From contig CAJXJU010000115.1 in the NCBI GenBank assembly GCA_913055195.1, positions 1-5,330 on the forward strand: 5,330 nt of DNA, given 5' to 3'. Position 1 is the stretch's first letter. Each line of letters opens with the position of its first letter. Source of the DNA: an uncultured Desulfohalobiaceae bacterium. Lineage in GTDB: Bacteria > Desulfobacterota > Desulfovibrionia > Desulfovibrionales > Desulfonatronovibrionaceae. Below the pieces are notes generated by a model, which searched no databases, was not told where the DNA came from, and saw only the letters and a program-made list of their open reading frames with translations. Position numbers and translations under genes: made by a program. Positions 1-5,330 of this stretch are shown here, piece after piece.

Positions 1-13
1 TAAGAGGCTTACA

Positions 14-67
14 CTTCTTACGCTTCTTGCGCTTCTTGCGCTTCTTACGCTTCTTACGCTTCTTACC
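14..67. repeat. Six-copy 9-bp tandem repeat after hdrA
   Basis: Six head-to-tail copies of a 9-base unit, cttcttacg, with A/G variation at the seventh position and C for G at the last base of the final copy; units start at 14, 23, 32, 41, 50 and 59. A decayed seventh copy may lie at 5-13. The array overlaps the hdrA stop codon (63-65), so the TAA is itself part of the repeat. Read in the hdrA frame, four of the units supply a TAA stop, so read-through would end quickly. No terminator hairpin is visible between hdrA and the left edge. The array may continue or end just outside the window; its function is unknown. Confidence 0.9.
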
Positions 68-2027
68 CCAACATCGCCCTTAACTGCTCTCGCAGTTGCG
101 CTAAAGTAAAACCAGCAACATTAACCCCTTCTTTCGGACAGGTAGCCATGCACACCCCGCAACCCTGACATAAGGCCTTATGCACTTCAATGTGCTTTGG
201 GCCGTCAGGTTCTTCCTGCACCAGGGTAATTGCCCCGTAAGGACAAACCCCAACGCAAAGCGCGCATCCATCACAATTTTCCAGATTAACTTCTGCTCTC
301 AGCGGTTCAAGAGCCAGCTCTTCCTGAGAAAAAAGTCCCAGTACCTTGCTTGCCGCTGCACTGGCCTGAGACACGCTATCCGGGATATCCTTGGGCGCCT
401 GTGCCGCTCCTGCCAGATAAATGCCCATCGCAGCAGACTCAACCGGTCTGAGTTTGGGATGAACTTCATCAAAAAATCCATATTCATTGGCCGGAGACTT
501 CAATAATTTTGCCAGTTCCTTTGCTCCCTTGCTGGGCACAACAGCAGGAGCCAGGACAACCATATCCGCCTCTATCTCTACAGCCATACCTGTCAGGGTA
601 TCACTGCCCCAGACCACCAATTTATCATCGCGCTGAAATACCTTGGATACTTTGCCCCGCAAATAGGCAATCCTCTCTTCTTCCATGACCCGCTGCACAA
701 ACTCTTCATATCCTTTGCCTGCTGCGCGCACATCTATGTAAAAAACATAGACCTCTCCATCAGGCACTGCATGTTTGAACATGAAAGCATGTTTTGCAGT
801 GTACATGCAACAAATCTTTGAGCAGTAAGCGCAGCCATGCTCCGGGTCGCGGGAGCCCGCGCATTGAATAAAAACAATCCGTTTGGGAATTTTACCATCT
901 GATGGACGCCTGATCACACCAGCAGTTGGACCTGATGCTGTAACCAGCCGCTCAAATTCCAGCCCGGACACAACATCGGGATAAAGCCCACCGCCATACT
1001 CTTTCAAATCCTCCACCGGCAGGAGATCATATCCGGTTGCCACCACAATGGCCCCTACCTCTATCTCTTCTTCTTCAGGCTCCATCAAATAATTAATTGC
1101 TTTGGGGCCACAGGCCCTGTAACATTGGTCACAAACAACAAGCTTTCTGGTATTCAGGCAATTTTCCAGATCTATTGTATATTTAAGAGGCACAGCCTGA
1201 GAAAAGGGAACATATATGGCCTTACGTCCTCCCAGGCCCTGTTCAAATTCATTGGGTACAATCACCGGACATACATCCGTGCAATCTCCGCAACCTGTAC
1301 ATTTGACAGGATCAACATAGCGTGGCTTCTGTAAAATTTTTACTTTATACTGACCAACCACACCCTGTATTTCCTTGACCTCTGAATAGGTATAAAGATG
1401 AATTTTCGGATGTTTGGCTGCCTCCACCATGCGGGGAGTTAGAATACAGGATGAACAGTCCAGAGTGGGAAAGGTCTCGCTCAACTGGGCCATGTGACCA
1501 CCCAGGGATGGGGTCTTTTCAACAAGATAAACATCAAAACCACCATTAGCGATATCCAGAGCAGCCTGGATTCCTGCTATTCCACCCCCAATAACCATCA
1601 CCTTGCGGTTCAGAGGGACACTCAAAGGCTGCAAAGGCACAGCCTTGCTAACCTTGGCAACGCTTGCCTTGATCAATTCCAGGGCCTTGGCAGTTGCCTT
1701 TTCCGGCTCATGAGAATGTACCCAGGAGCATTGCTCTCTTATGTTTGCAATCTCTAAGAGATAGGCATTTACTCCGGCATCCTCCAGGGCTTTGGCAAAA
1801 GTTGTGGCATGCATTTTAGGACTACACGCTGCCACAACTATATGCGTCAGGCCAAGCTCCTTGATCTGATCCTGGATTGCTTTTTGACCGGGTTCACTAC
1901 AAAGATAAACATAATCGGTCGCGTAATAGACATCTTCCAGTTCAGCGACTGCCTTTGTCAGGCTCTTTATATCTATTACCCCGGCTATATTCTTACCACA
2001 ATGACAGATAAATACTCCAATGCGCAT
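63..2027 (-). CDS. hdrA: HdrA: FAD and iron-sulfur subunit of soluble heterodisulfide reductase-type complex
   Basis: 654 residues, the usual length of full HdrA. The cytoplasmic FAD subunit is the electron-bifurcating core in characterised Hdr complexes. In order: the N-terminal HdrA domain with a CHCG motif (Cys8, Cys10) and further cysteines at 43, 68 and 100; a thioredoxin-reductase-like FAD fold with GGGIAG at 147-152; the family motif around Cys191/Cys194 (DCSSCILTP); an inserted ferredoxin domain with CxxCxxCxxxC at 243-253 and a second set at 290, 299, 302 and 306; a cysteine-rich FIQCAGSRD...CAYCSKICC block at 386-407; and a C-terminal 2[4Fe-4S] ferredoxin at 585-595 and 620-630. All cysteines are standard, with no selenocysteine. 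The ATG overlaps the hdrB stop by one base (TAATG) and has GGAG eight bases upstream (2036-2039), indicating translational coupling. Its full N-terminal and C-terminal domains argue against the shorter QmoA. The physiological disulfide or electron donor is not known from the sequence. Confidence 0.95.
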   Translation of the reverse strand: MRIGVFICHCGKNIAGVIDIKSLTKAVAELEDVYYATDYVYLCSEPGQKAIQDQIKELGLTHIVVAACSPKMHATTFAKALEDAGVNAYLLEIANIREQCSWVHSHEPEKATAKALELIKASVAKVSKAVPLQPLSVPLNRKVMVIGGGIAGIQAALDIANGGFDVYLVEKTPSLGGHMAQLSETFPTLDCSSCILTPRMVEAAKHPKIHLYTYSEVKEIQGVVGQYKVKILQKPRYVDPVKCTGCGDCTDVCPVIVPNEFEQGLGGRKAIYVPFSQAVPLKYTIDLENCLNTRKLVVCDQCYRACGPKAINYLMEPEEEEIEVGAIVVATGYDLLPVEDLKEYGGGLYPDVVSGLEFERLVTASGPTAGVIRRPSDGKIPKRIVFIQCAGSRDPEHGCAYCSKICCMYTAKHAFMFKHAVPDGEVYVFYIDVRAAGKGYEEFVQRVMEEERIAYLRGKVSKVFQRDDKLVVWGSDTLTGMAVEIEADMVVLAPAVVPSKGAKELAKLLKSPANEYGFFDEVHPKLRPVESAAMGIYLAGAAQAPKDIPDSVSQASAAASKVLGLFSQEELALEPLRAEVNLENCDGCALCVGVCPYGAITLVQEEPDGPKHIEVHKALCQGCGVCMATCPKEGVNVAGFTLAQLREQLRAMLG

Positions 2028-2848
2028 TAGCTGTTCTCCACTGTTTTTGTAATTCCTAATGCTTCGGACATAATTTCCGTAAAGTAATACACAGGCATAT
2101 CTTTAAAACCTGGATAGATAGCCTTAATATCTTTTTGGCGCTCTTTAAGATTAAAAGAACACAATGGACAACTTGTTATGACAGCTTCAGCGCCATTTTC
2201 TCTTGCATTTTCTAAAATCCTGTAAGCACGTCTGGCCACAATATCAGGCTTCACCGCTGTCATATAACTACCGCAACATTCAACCTGATAGGGAAAAAAT
2301 ACAGGGTCAGCTCCTAACCACTGCATAAGTTGCTCTAAAACCTCAGGCTGTTCACAGTCATCAATGGCAGCTTCTCTGGGACGTAGCAATAAGCATCCAT
2401 AATAGCAGGCAATCTTCCTGCCAGCCAGATCATTCTTGACGGCCTCTTTTATTTTCTCCTCACCTGTTTCCTGAAGAAGCGTTATAAAATGTTTAATCTC
2501 TACCACACCTGTAAAATCAGGCTCTTCTTCCATAAAGGTATTTATCTTCTGAAGCCGAACAGGATCTTTTGTTACAAACTGTTTCGCCTGAACCAATGTA
2601 TTATAACACATGGAACAAAGTGTGGTTAGAACAGTATAACCCAGACCTTCAGCCCTGGCCAGAGTCCTTACCGGGCCCAATTGCTTCATTAAATCGTCTT
2701 CTGCCAATGAATAGACAGTCCCACAGCATGTCCATTCAGGCAGCTCTTTTATGTCGATTCCCAATGACCCGGCTATGGCTAAGGCTGATGTCTCAAAAGA
2801 TTTTGCCGTTGTCTTAAGCGTGCATCCGGGAAAATAAGCAATTTCCAT
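2027..2848 (-). CDS. hdrB: HdrB: two-CCG-domain catalytic subunit of heterodisulfide reductase-type complex
   Basis: 273 residues from the chosen ATG. It has two CCG domains: Cys9, CC at 41-42 and CSMC at 78-81; then Cys148/Cys152, CC at 191-192 and CPLC at 227-230. In HdrB of methanogens these motifs hold the two non-cubane [4Fe-4S] clusters that reduce the CoM-CoB disulfide; in bacteria the substrate is uncertain, perhaps another disulfide or a protein such as DsrC. No membrane segment is seen, so it should act in the cytoplasm with HdrC and HdrA. The ATG at 2848 is chosen because AAGGAAGG (2854-2861) sits five bases upstream and the protein then begins MEIAYFPGC, as in the family. A GTG at 2890 would add 14 unconserved residues and overlap hdrC. 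The gap to hdrC is 16 nt and the stop overlaps the hdrA start. Confidence 0.94.
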   Translation of the reverse strand: MEIAYFPGCTLKTTAKSFETSALAIAGSLGIDIKELPEWTCCGTVYSLAEDDLMKQLGPVRTLARAEGLGYTVLTTLCSMCYNTLVQAKQFVTKDPVRLQKINTFMEEEPDFTGVVEIKHFITLLQETGEEKIKEAVKNDLAGRKIACYYGCLLLRPREAAIDDCEQPEVLEQLMQWLGADPVFFPYQVECCGSYMTAVKPDIVARRAYRILENARENGAEAVITSCPLCSFNLKERQKDIKAIYPGFKDMPVYYFTEIMSEALGITKTVENS

Positions 2849-2864
2849 ATCTGCCTTCCTTGGT

Positions 2865-3257
2865 CTAACAGGTAAATTTACGCATGGCACTAATTAAAGC
2901 AATCTGAGGAAGTGGCTTTTTCACCATTTCCGGCGGGGCTACCTGATCACTATTAGACTGGCGCAAAATAGTCGCTCGCACCCCTTCCATCAATTTAGCC
3001 AGATTAACTCCTTTGGGGCAGCGGGCCGCACAGGTAAAGCAACTCGCGCAAAGCCATATAGTGCGCTTCTCTAATACAGCCTCACCCGCACCTATTTGCA
3101 GAAAACGGATAATCTGATTGGGCAACAAATCCATTTCTGCAACCATTGGGCAGCCTGCAGAACATTTACCGCACTGGTAACAGGCAAAAACATTTTCACC
3201 ACTTATTTCCTCAATTTTTCGCAGTATCTCATTATTTTGTTTCAGCGTAACTCGCAA
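2865..3257 (-). CDS. hdrC: HdrC: 2[4Fe-4S] electron-transfer subunit of heterodisulfide reductase-type complex
   Basis: 130 residues with two classic cubane cluster motifs: CYQCGKCSAGCP at 26-37 and CASCFTCAARCP at 70-81. In Hdr complexes HdrC passes electrons from HdrA to the non-cubane clusters of HdrB. The protein is soluble with no membrane helix. It is shorter than many HdrC proteins, which are often nearer 180-190 residues; what follows the second cluster is only about 50 residues, ending in a basic tail (RKFTC). I see no frameshift, and the end runs cleanly into hdrB 16 nt downstream, so it appears intact. The start is a TTG, chosen because GAGAGGAG (3265-3272) lies seven bases upstream; the next in-frame ATG would fall inside the first cluster motif region and destroy it. 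It follows mdh by 47 nt with no clear terminator. Confidence 0.92.
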   Translation of the reverse strand: MRVTLKQNNEILRKIEEISGENVFACYQCGKCSAGCPMVAEMDLLPNQIIRFLQIGAGEAVLEKRTIWLCASCFTCAARCPKGVNLAKLMEGVRATILRQSNSDQVAPPEMVKKPLPQIALISAMRKFTC

Positions 3258-3264
3258 TTTTGTT

Positions 3265-3272
3265 CTCCTCTC
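3265..3272 (-). promoter_or_regulatory. Shine-Dalgarno site that fixes the hdrC TTG start
   Basis: Reads GAGAGGAG on the minus strand, seven bases before the TTG at 3257. No in-frame ATG lies upstream in a usable position, so this site is what decides the start. A second purine-rich stretch (GGAGG) further upstream, near 3293-3297, is followed only by a run of T and no start codon. Confidence 0.7.
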
Positions 3273-3304
3273 AGATAAATGCTTTAAAAAAACCTCCAGC
3301 TTTT

Positions 3305-4234
3305 CTAAAAATTTTCTCTAATCATCTCTTTAACAAATTGCGCTCCTTTTGCCAATTCCTGATTTTCCTCATCAGTCAACTCAATTTCCAGCACCTTTTC
3401 CACGCCTTCTTTACCTAAAATCACTGGCAAACCAAGGGCACAATCAGACAGTCCATACTCTCCTTCCAGGCAGACAGAACAGGGCATCACTCTTTTCTTG
3501 TCCCGCAAAATCGCATCCACCATCTCTGCTGTTGCTTCTGCTGGCGCGTAATAAGCGCTCCCTATCTCCAGCAAGGAGACTATTTCAGCGCCTGCATTCT
3601 TTGTCCTTTTGACAATCTCTGGCCACTTTTCCTGTGGAAGAAGCTCCTTCAAAGGCACTGAATTAACATTAGCCAGCCGAAGCATGGGTATCATGTTTTC
3701 CGCTGTATGCGCTCCTATAACCATAGCATTAATATCATGTGGAGCAATATTCAGTTCAACGGCAATAAAAGTCCGCAACCGGCTGGAATCCAGCATCCCT
3801 GACATGCCCATAATCTGATTGCGGGGCAAAGAAAGCGTGCGTCGAACTACTTCTACCAGAACATCAACAGGATTGGTCACTATTATTACCTTTGCATCTG
3901 GTGAGTATTTAAGACATTCACTGACAGCATTAACAACAATTTCGCAATTAATACCTATCAGTTCCTTTCTGGACATGCCAGGCTTTCTTGGAATACCGGC
4001 TGTTACCACAACCAGATCAGACCCTCTGGACAGGGCATAATCACCTGTTCCTTCAATATGTCCATGAAACTCACTAATGGGTGAAGCCTCAAACAAATCC
4101 AGTCCTTTGCCAGTTGATAAACCATCCTTAATATCCACCAGCAATATATCCGCTATATCTTTGCCTGCCAGACAATGCGCGGTAGTTGAGCCTACCATTC
4201 CAGCACCAATAATCGACACCTTATGTCTGCGCAT
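3305..4234 (-). CDS. mdh: Malate dehydrogenase (NAD-dependent, LDH-like family)
   Basis: 309 residues, the same length class as bacterial LDH-like malate dehydrogenases such as that of Chloroflexus. It interconverts oxaloacetate and malate in the cytoplasm. Visible are the dinucleotide loop GAGMVGST (10-17), an acidic residue ending strand two (Asp34, suggesting NAD over NADP), the mobile loop GIPRKPGMSR (80-89) whose Arg83 and Arg89 mark it as malate rather than lactate dehydrogenase, TNPVDV (120-125), the Asp149/Arg152 pair in MLDSSRLR, and proton-relay His176. The segment around this His reads GAHTAENMIP instead of the usual GGHGD-x-MVP and seems one residue longer. ATG at 4234 is preferred because GAGGGGAG (4239-4246) precedes it and the Rossmann fold starts right after. 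An upstream TTG at 4291 would add 19 residues translated from the intergenic repeat. Next to an ATP-citrate lyase gene, a role in the TCA or reductive TCA cycle is likely. Confidence 0.95.
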   Translation of the reverse strand: MRRHKVSIIGAGMVGSTTAHCLAGKDIADILLVDIKDGLSTGKGLDLFEASPISEFHGHIEGTGDYALSRGSDLVVVTAGIPRKPGMSRKELIGINCEIVVNAVSECLKYSPDAKVIIVTNPVDVLVEVVRRTLSLPRNQIMGMSGMLDSSRLRTFIAVELNIAPHDINAMVIGAHTAENMIPMLRLANVNSVPLKELLPQEKWPEIVKRTKNAGAEIVSLLEIGSAYYAPAEATAEMVDAILRDKKRVMPCSVCLEGEYGLSDCALGLPVILGKEGVEKVLEIELTDEENQELAKGAQFVKEMIRENF

Positions 4235-4238
4235 TTTT

Positions 4239-4246
4239 CTCCCCTC
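4239..4246 (-). promoter_or_regulatory. Shine-Dalgarno site of mdh
   Basis: GAGGGGAG on the minus strand, followed by AAAA and the ATG at 4234. It supports the 309-residue form of Mdh over the longer reading that starts inside the inverted repeat. Confidence 0.75.
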
Positions 4247-4255
4247 TGTTTTTTT

Positions 4256-4535
4256 ATAAATTCGAAATCCGAAATTCGAAATCCGAAACAAATTCGAACT
4301 TTTTAATGTTCAAATGCCCAAAACACAGTTGATTAAGACTATTTCTGGAAAATTTAAGAGCAACTGGATCGTTTCCTGAAATCAGGATTCTCCTTTATTG
4401 TTATTTAATGTTAAAATTCTAATGCGATTGCCCTACATTGAGTGCGAAAATAGCGTAATCAAGTGAGTTTTGATCTTTTGAACATTTGAAAATTCGAATT
4501 TGTTTCTAATTTCGAAATTCGATATTTGAATTTTA
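4256..4535. repeat. Long imperfect inverted repeat, MITE-like, between the lyase gene and mdh
   Basis: The arms 4256-4335 and 4456-4535 are reverse complements over 80 ungapped positions, with about 63 matches by my hand count. The best blocks are a 14-base exact match (gaaacaaattcgaa at 4285-4298 against 4493-4506) and a 10-base exact match (4305-4314 against 4477-4486) with identical 6-base spacing between them. The outer parts are built from iterated AATTCGAA/AATCCGAA motifs. The 120-base centre (4336-4455) is unique, AT-rich, and holds a small palindrome, cctgaaatcagg, at 4375-4386. There is a TA dinucleotide at each outer border (4255-4256 and 4534-4535). The centre has no credible open reading frame, so if mobile it is non-autonomous. 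This element fills most of the 331-base gap; I found no convincing promoter for mdh-hdrCBA in it, although one must lie here or upstream. Confidence 0.75.
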
Positions 4536-4561
4536 GCAATGCGGGGTTTCCCCCGCATCGC
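4536..4561 (-). terminator. GC-rich hairpin at the end of the lyase gene, probable terminator
   Basis: An 11-bp stem (4536-4546 with 4551-4561) closed by a four-base loop, starting four bases after the lyase stop codon. In minus-strand RNA every position pairs, one as G-U (4559 with 4538); in plus-strand RNA that position is an A-C mismatch. The compensation suggests the minus-strand RNA is the working form. However, the U-run expected after it on the minus strand is missing (it reads TAAAATT), while six T residues follow on the plus side (4562-4567). It may stop lyase transcription weakly, or work for any plus-strand transcription. Confidence 0.6.
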
Positions 4562-4565
4562 TTTT

Positions 4566-5330
4566 TTAGCCCACTTCACGCGGCGATTCTGTAGCATACA
4601 AAATATCATCCATTGGATGACGATAAAGTCCGGCTTTAAGCCGTTTTTGATCCAGAATGTGACCGATTATGCCAATGCTGCGGCCAAGGACAAAAACAGC
4701 ATTCAATGTTCCAGCATTAATAATTTCACCAATTTCCTCTGAACTAAATCCTAAGTTAGCCAGCAAATCCACAAACAAGACACCAATACACCCATCCACA
4801 TTCAAAATCAGATTGCCCCTTTTGGCTGTTGTCACCTTTTCTACTTCCAGGGCATAGTCCAGATATTTGGTGGCAGGGAACTTCTCCTTTGCGTAATTCT
4901 TTAACAACTCAACTCGCTTGTCAGGATTGCGCACGCTCTTGATTTTATGCCCAATACCCTGAATCAGGGTACCAGCGGCTTTCATCTCATTCACCATCTG
5001 TCTGGGAGTTTTGCCCTCGTCACAGAACTTGCGGAAATAATAAGCAGCTCCATCAATGGCGCCACCAAACCTCGGCCCAATGGTCAAAAGCCCGCTGGCC
5101 AGGGATGAAACAAGGTCTTTACCAGCCCTGGAGGCTACAATGGCATTGTGCGCTCCAGATACGCATGGGCCGTGATCAGCTACGATCTTTAAGCACATCT
5201 CTATAAATTCACCAGCCCATTTTGGTAAACGGCATTTTAACCAGAGCAAACCAATGACATCGCCAACACCCATGCCCTGCCCAACAACTGAACTGATGGG
5301 GATATCATTGTAAGTTGCTTCCTCACCACT
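4566..5330 (-). CDS. ATP-citrate lyase, C-terminal citryl-CoA lyase (citrate synthase-like) domain, 5' end outside window
   Basis: 254 residues are visible; the frame stays open to the right edge, so the 5' end is missing. The sequence closely follows the C-terminal domain of ATP-citrate lyase, which cleaves citryl-CoA to acetyl-CoA and oxaloacetate. Visible motifs: [20 protein letters not shown] (11-30), [12 protein letters not shown] (51-62), [13 protein letters not shown] (79-91), GIGHKIKS (125-132), NVDG (177-180), [18 protein letters not shown] and the ending LYRHPMDD. His53, His128 and Asp179 correspond to human ACLY His900, His975 and Asp1026 with the same spacings (75 and 51) and the same 75 residues to the C-terminus. 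It is not an ordinary citrate synthase. Two readings remain: the large AclA-type subunit (called AclB in plants), with a CoA-ligase domain upstream, or a stand-alone citryl-CoA lyase (Ccl) of about 260 residues, which would start only a few residues beyond the window. I therefore give no symbol. Confidence 0.9.
   Translation of the reverse strand, partial: SGEEATYNDIPISSVVGQGMGVGDVIGLLWLKCRLPKWAGEFIEMCLKIVADHGPCVSGAHNAIVASRAGKDLVSSLASGLLTIGPRFGGAIDGAAYYFRKFCDEGKTPRQMVNEMKAAGTLIQGIGHKIKSVRNPDKRVELLKNYAKEKFPATKYLDYALEVEKVTTAKRGNLILNVDGCIGVLFVDLLANLGFSSEEIGEIINAGTLNAVFVLGRSIGIIGHILDQKRLKAGLYRHPMDDILYATESPREVG

Noticed and set aside
1..67. CRISPR array
   Set aside because: The units are 9 bases long with no spacers between them; this is a simple tandem repeat.
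180..506. Plus-strand open frames of 60-108 codons opposite hdrA, hdrB, mdh and the lyase
   Set aside because: They lie antisense to well-supported conserved genes, show no recognisable motif and have no coding logic of their own.
63..2848. QmoA/QmoB of the sulfate-reduction electron chain
   Set aside because: HdrA here has the full N-terminal domain, inserted ferredoxin and C-terminal ferredoxin, and is paired with separate soluble HdrB and HdrC; no membrane subunit QmoC is present.
2849..2890. Longer hdrB start (GTG at 2890)
   Set aside because: It would overlap the end of hdrC by 26 bases and add residues not typical of HdrB; the ATG at 2848 has AAGGAAGG five bases upstream and gives the usual N-terminus.
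4253..4258. TATAAA on the minus strand as a -10 box for mdh
   Set aside because: Transcription would start at or inside the mdh Shine-Dalgarno site, and no matching -35 element is seen; the TATA string is part of the AT-rich repeat border.
4235..4291. Longer mdh start (TTG at 4291) adding 19 residues
   Set aside because: The added residues are a translation of the inverted-repeat arm, no ribosome site precedes them, and the ATG at 4234 has a strong one just before the Rossmann fold.
4260..4400. Possible small minus-strand frame through the repeat element, after an AAAGGAG-like site near 4390-4400
   Set aside because: It lacks a proper ATG, GTG or TTG start after that site and mainly translates the repeat arm; more likely chance.

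Overview
The window carries five genes, all on the minus strand, read from right to left. In transcription order they are: the 3' part of an ATP-citrate lyase-type gene (runs off the right edge), a 330-bp non-coding gap, malate dehydrogenase (mdh), hdrC, hdrB and hdrA, and then a short 9-bp tandem repeat that begins in the hdrA stop codon and reaches almost to the left edge. No RNA genes, CRISPR arrays, transposase genes or plus-strand genes are supported.

The gene content points to a strictly anaerobic bacterium with carbon fixation or acetyl-CoA oxidation through a TCA-type cycle. ATP-citrate lyase is the marker enzyme of the reductive TCA cycle. The HdrA/HdrB/HdrC proteins are of the soluble heterodisulfide-reductase type found in methanogens and widely in sulfate reducers and related bacteria. 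A Desulfobacterota-like or other anaerobic thermodesulfo/nitrospira-type lineage fits best, but this is an inference from gene families, not an identification.

mdh, hdrC, hdrB and hdrA look like one transcription unit: gaps of 47 and 16 nt, then a 1-nt overlap of hdrB stop and hdrA start (TAATG), with a clear Shine-Dalgarno sequence before each gene. The likely starts are ATG for mdh, hdrB and hdrA and TTG for hdrC. A biochemical logic is visible: the lyase releases oxaloacetate and acetyl-CoA, Mdh reduces oxaloacetate to malate, and a flavin-based electron-bifurcating Hdr complex could supply or consume the low-potential ferredoxin that reductive TCA carboxylations need. No hydrogenase, MvhD, Flx or formate dehydrogenase partner of Hdr is in the window.

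The most unusual non-coding structure lies between the lyase gene and mdh. It is a roughly 280-bp imperfect inverted repeat (4256-4535) with 80-nt arms that match at about 79 percent, made largely of AATTCGAA-type motifs. It directly abuts a strong GC-rich hairpin at the end of the lyase gene. It resembles a non-autonomous, MITE-like element inserted next to a terminator.
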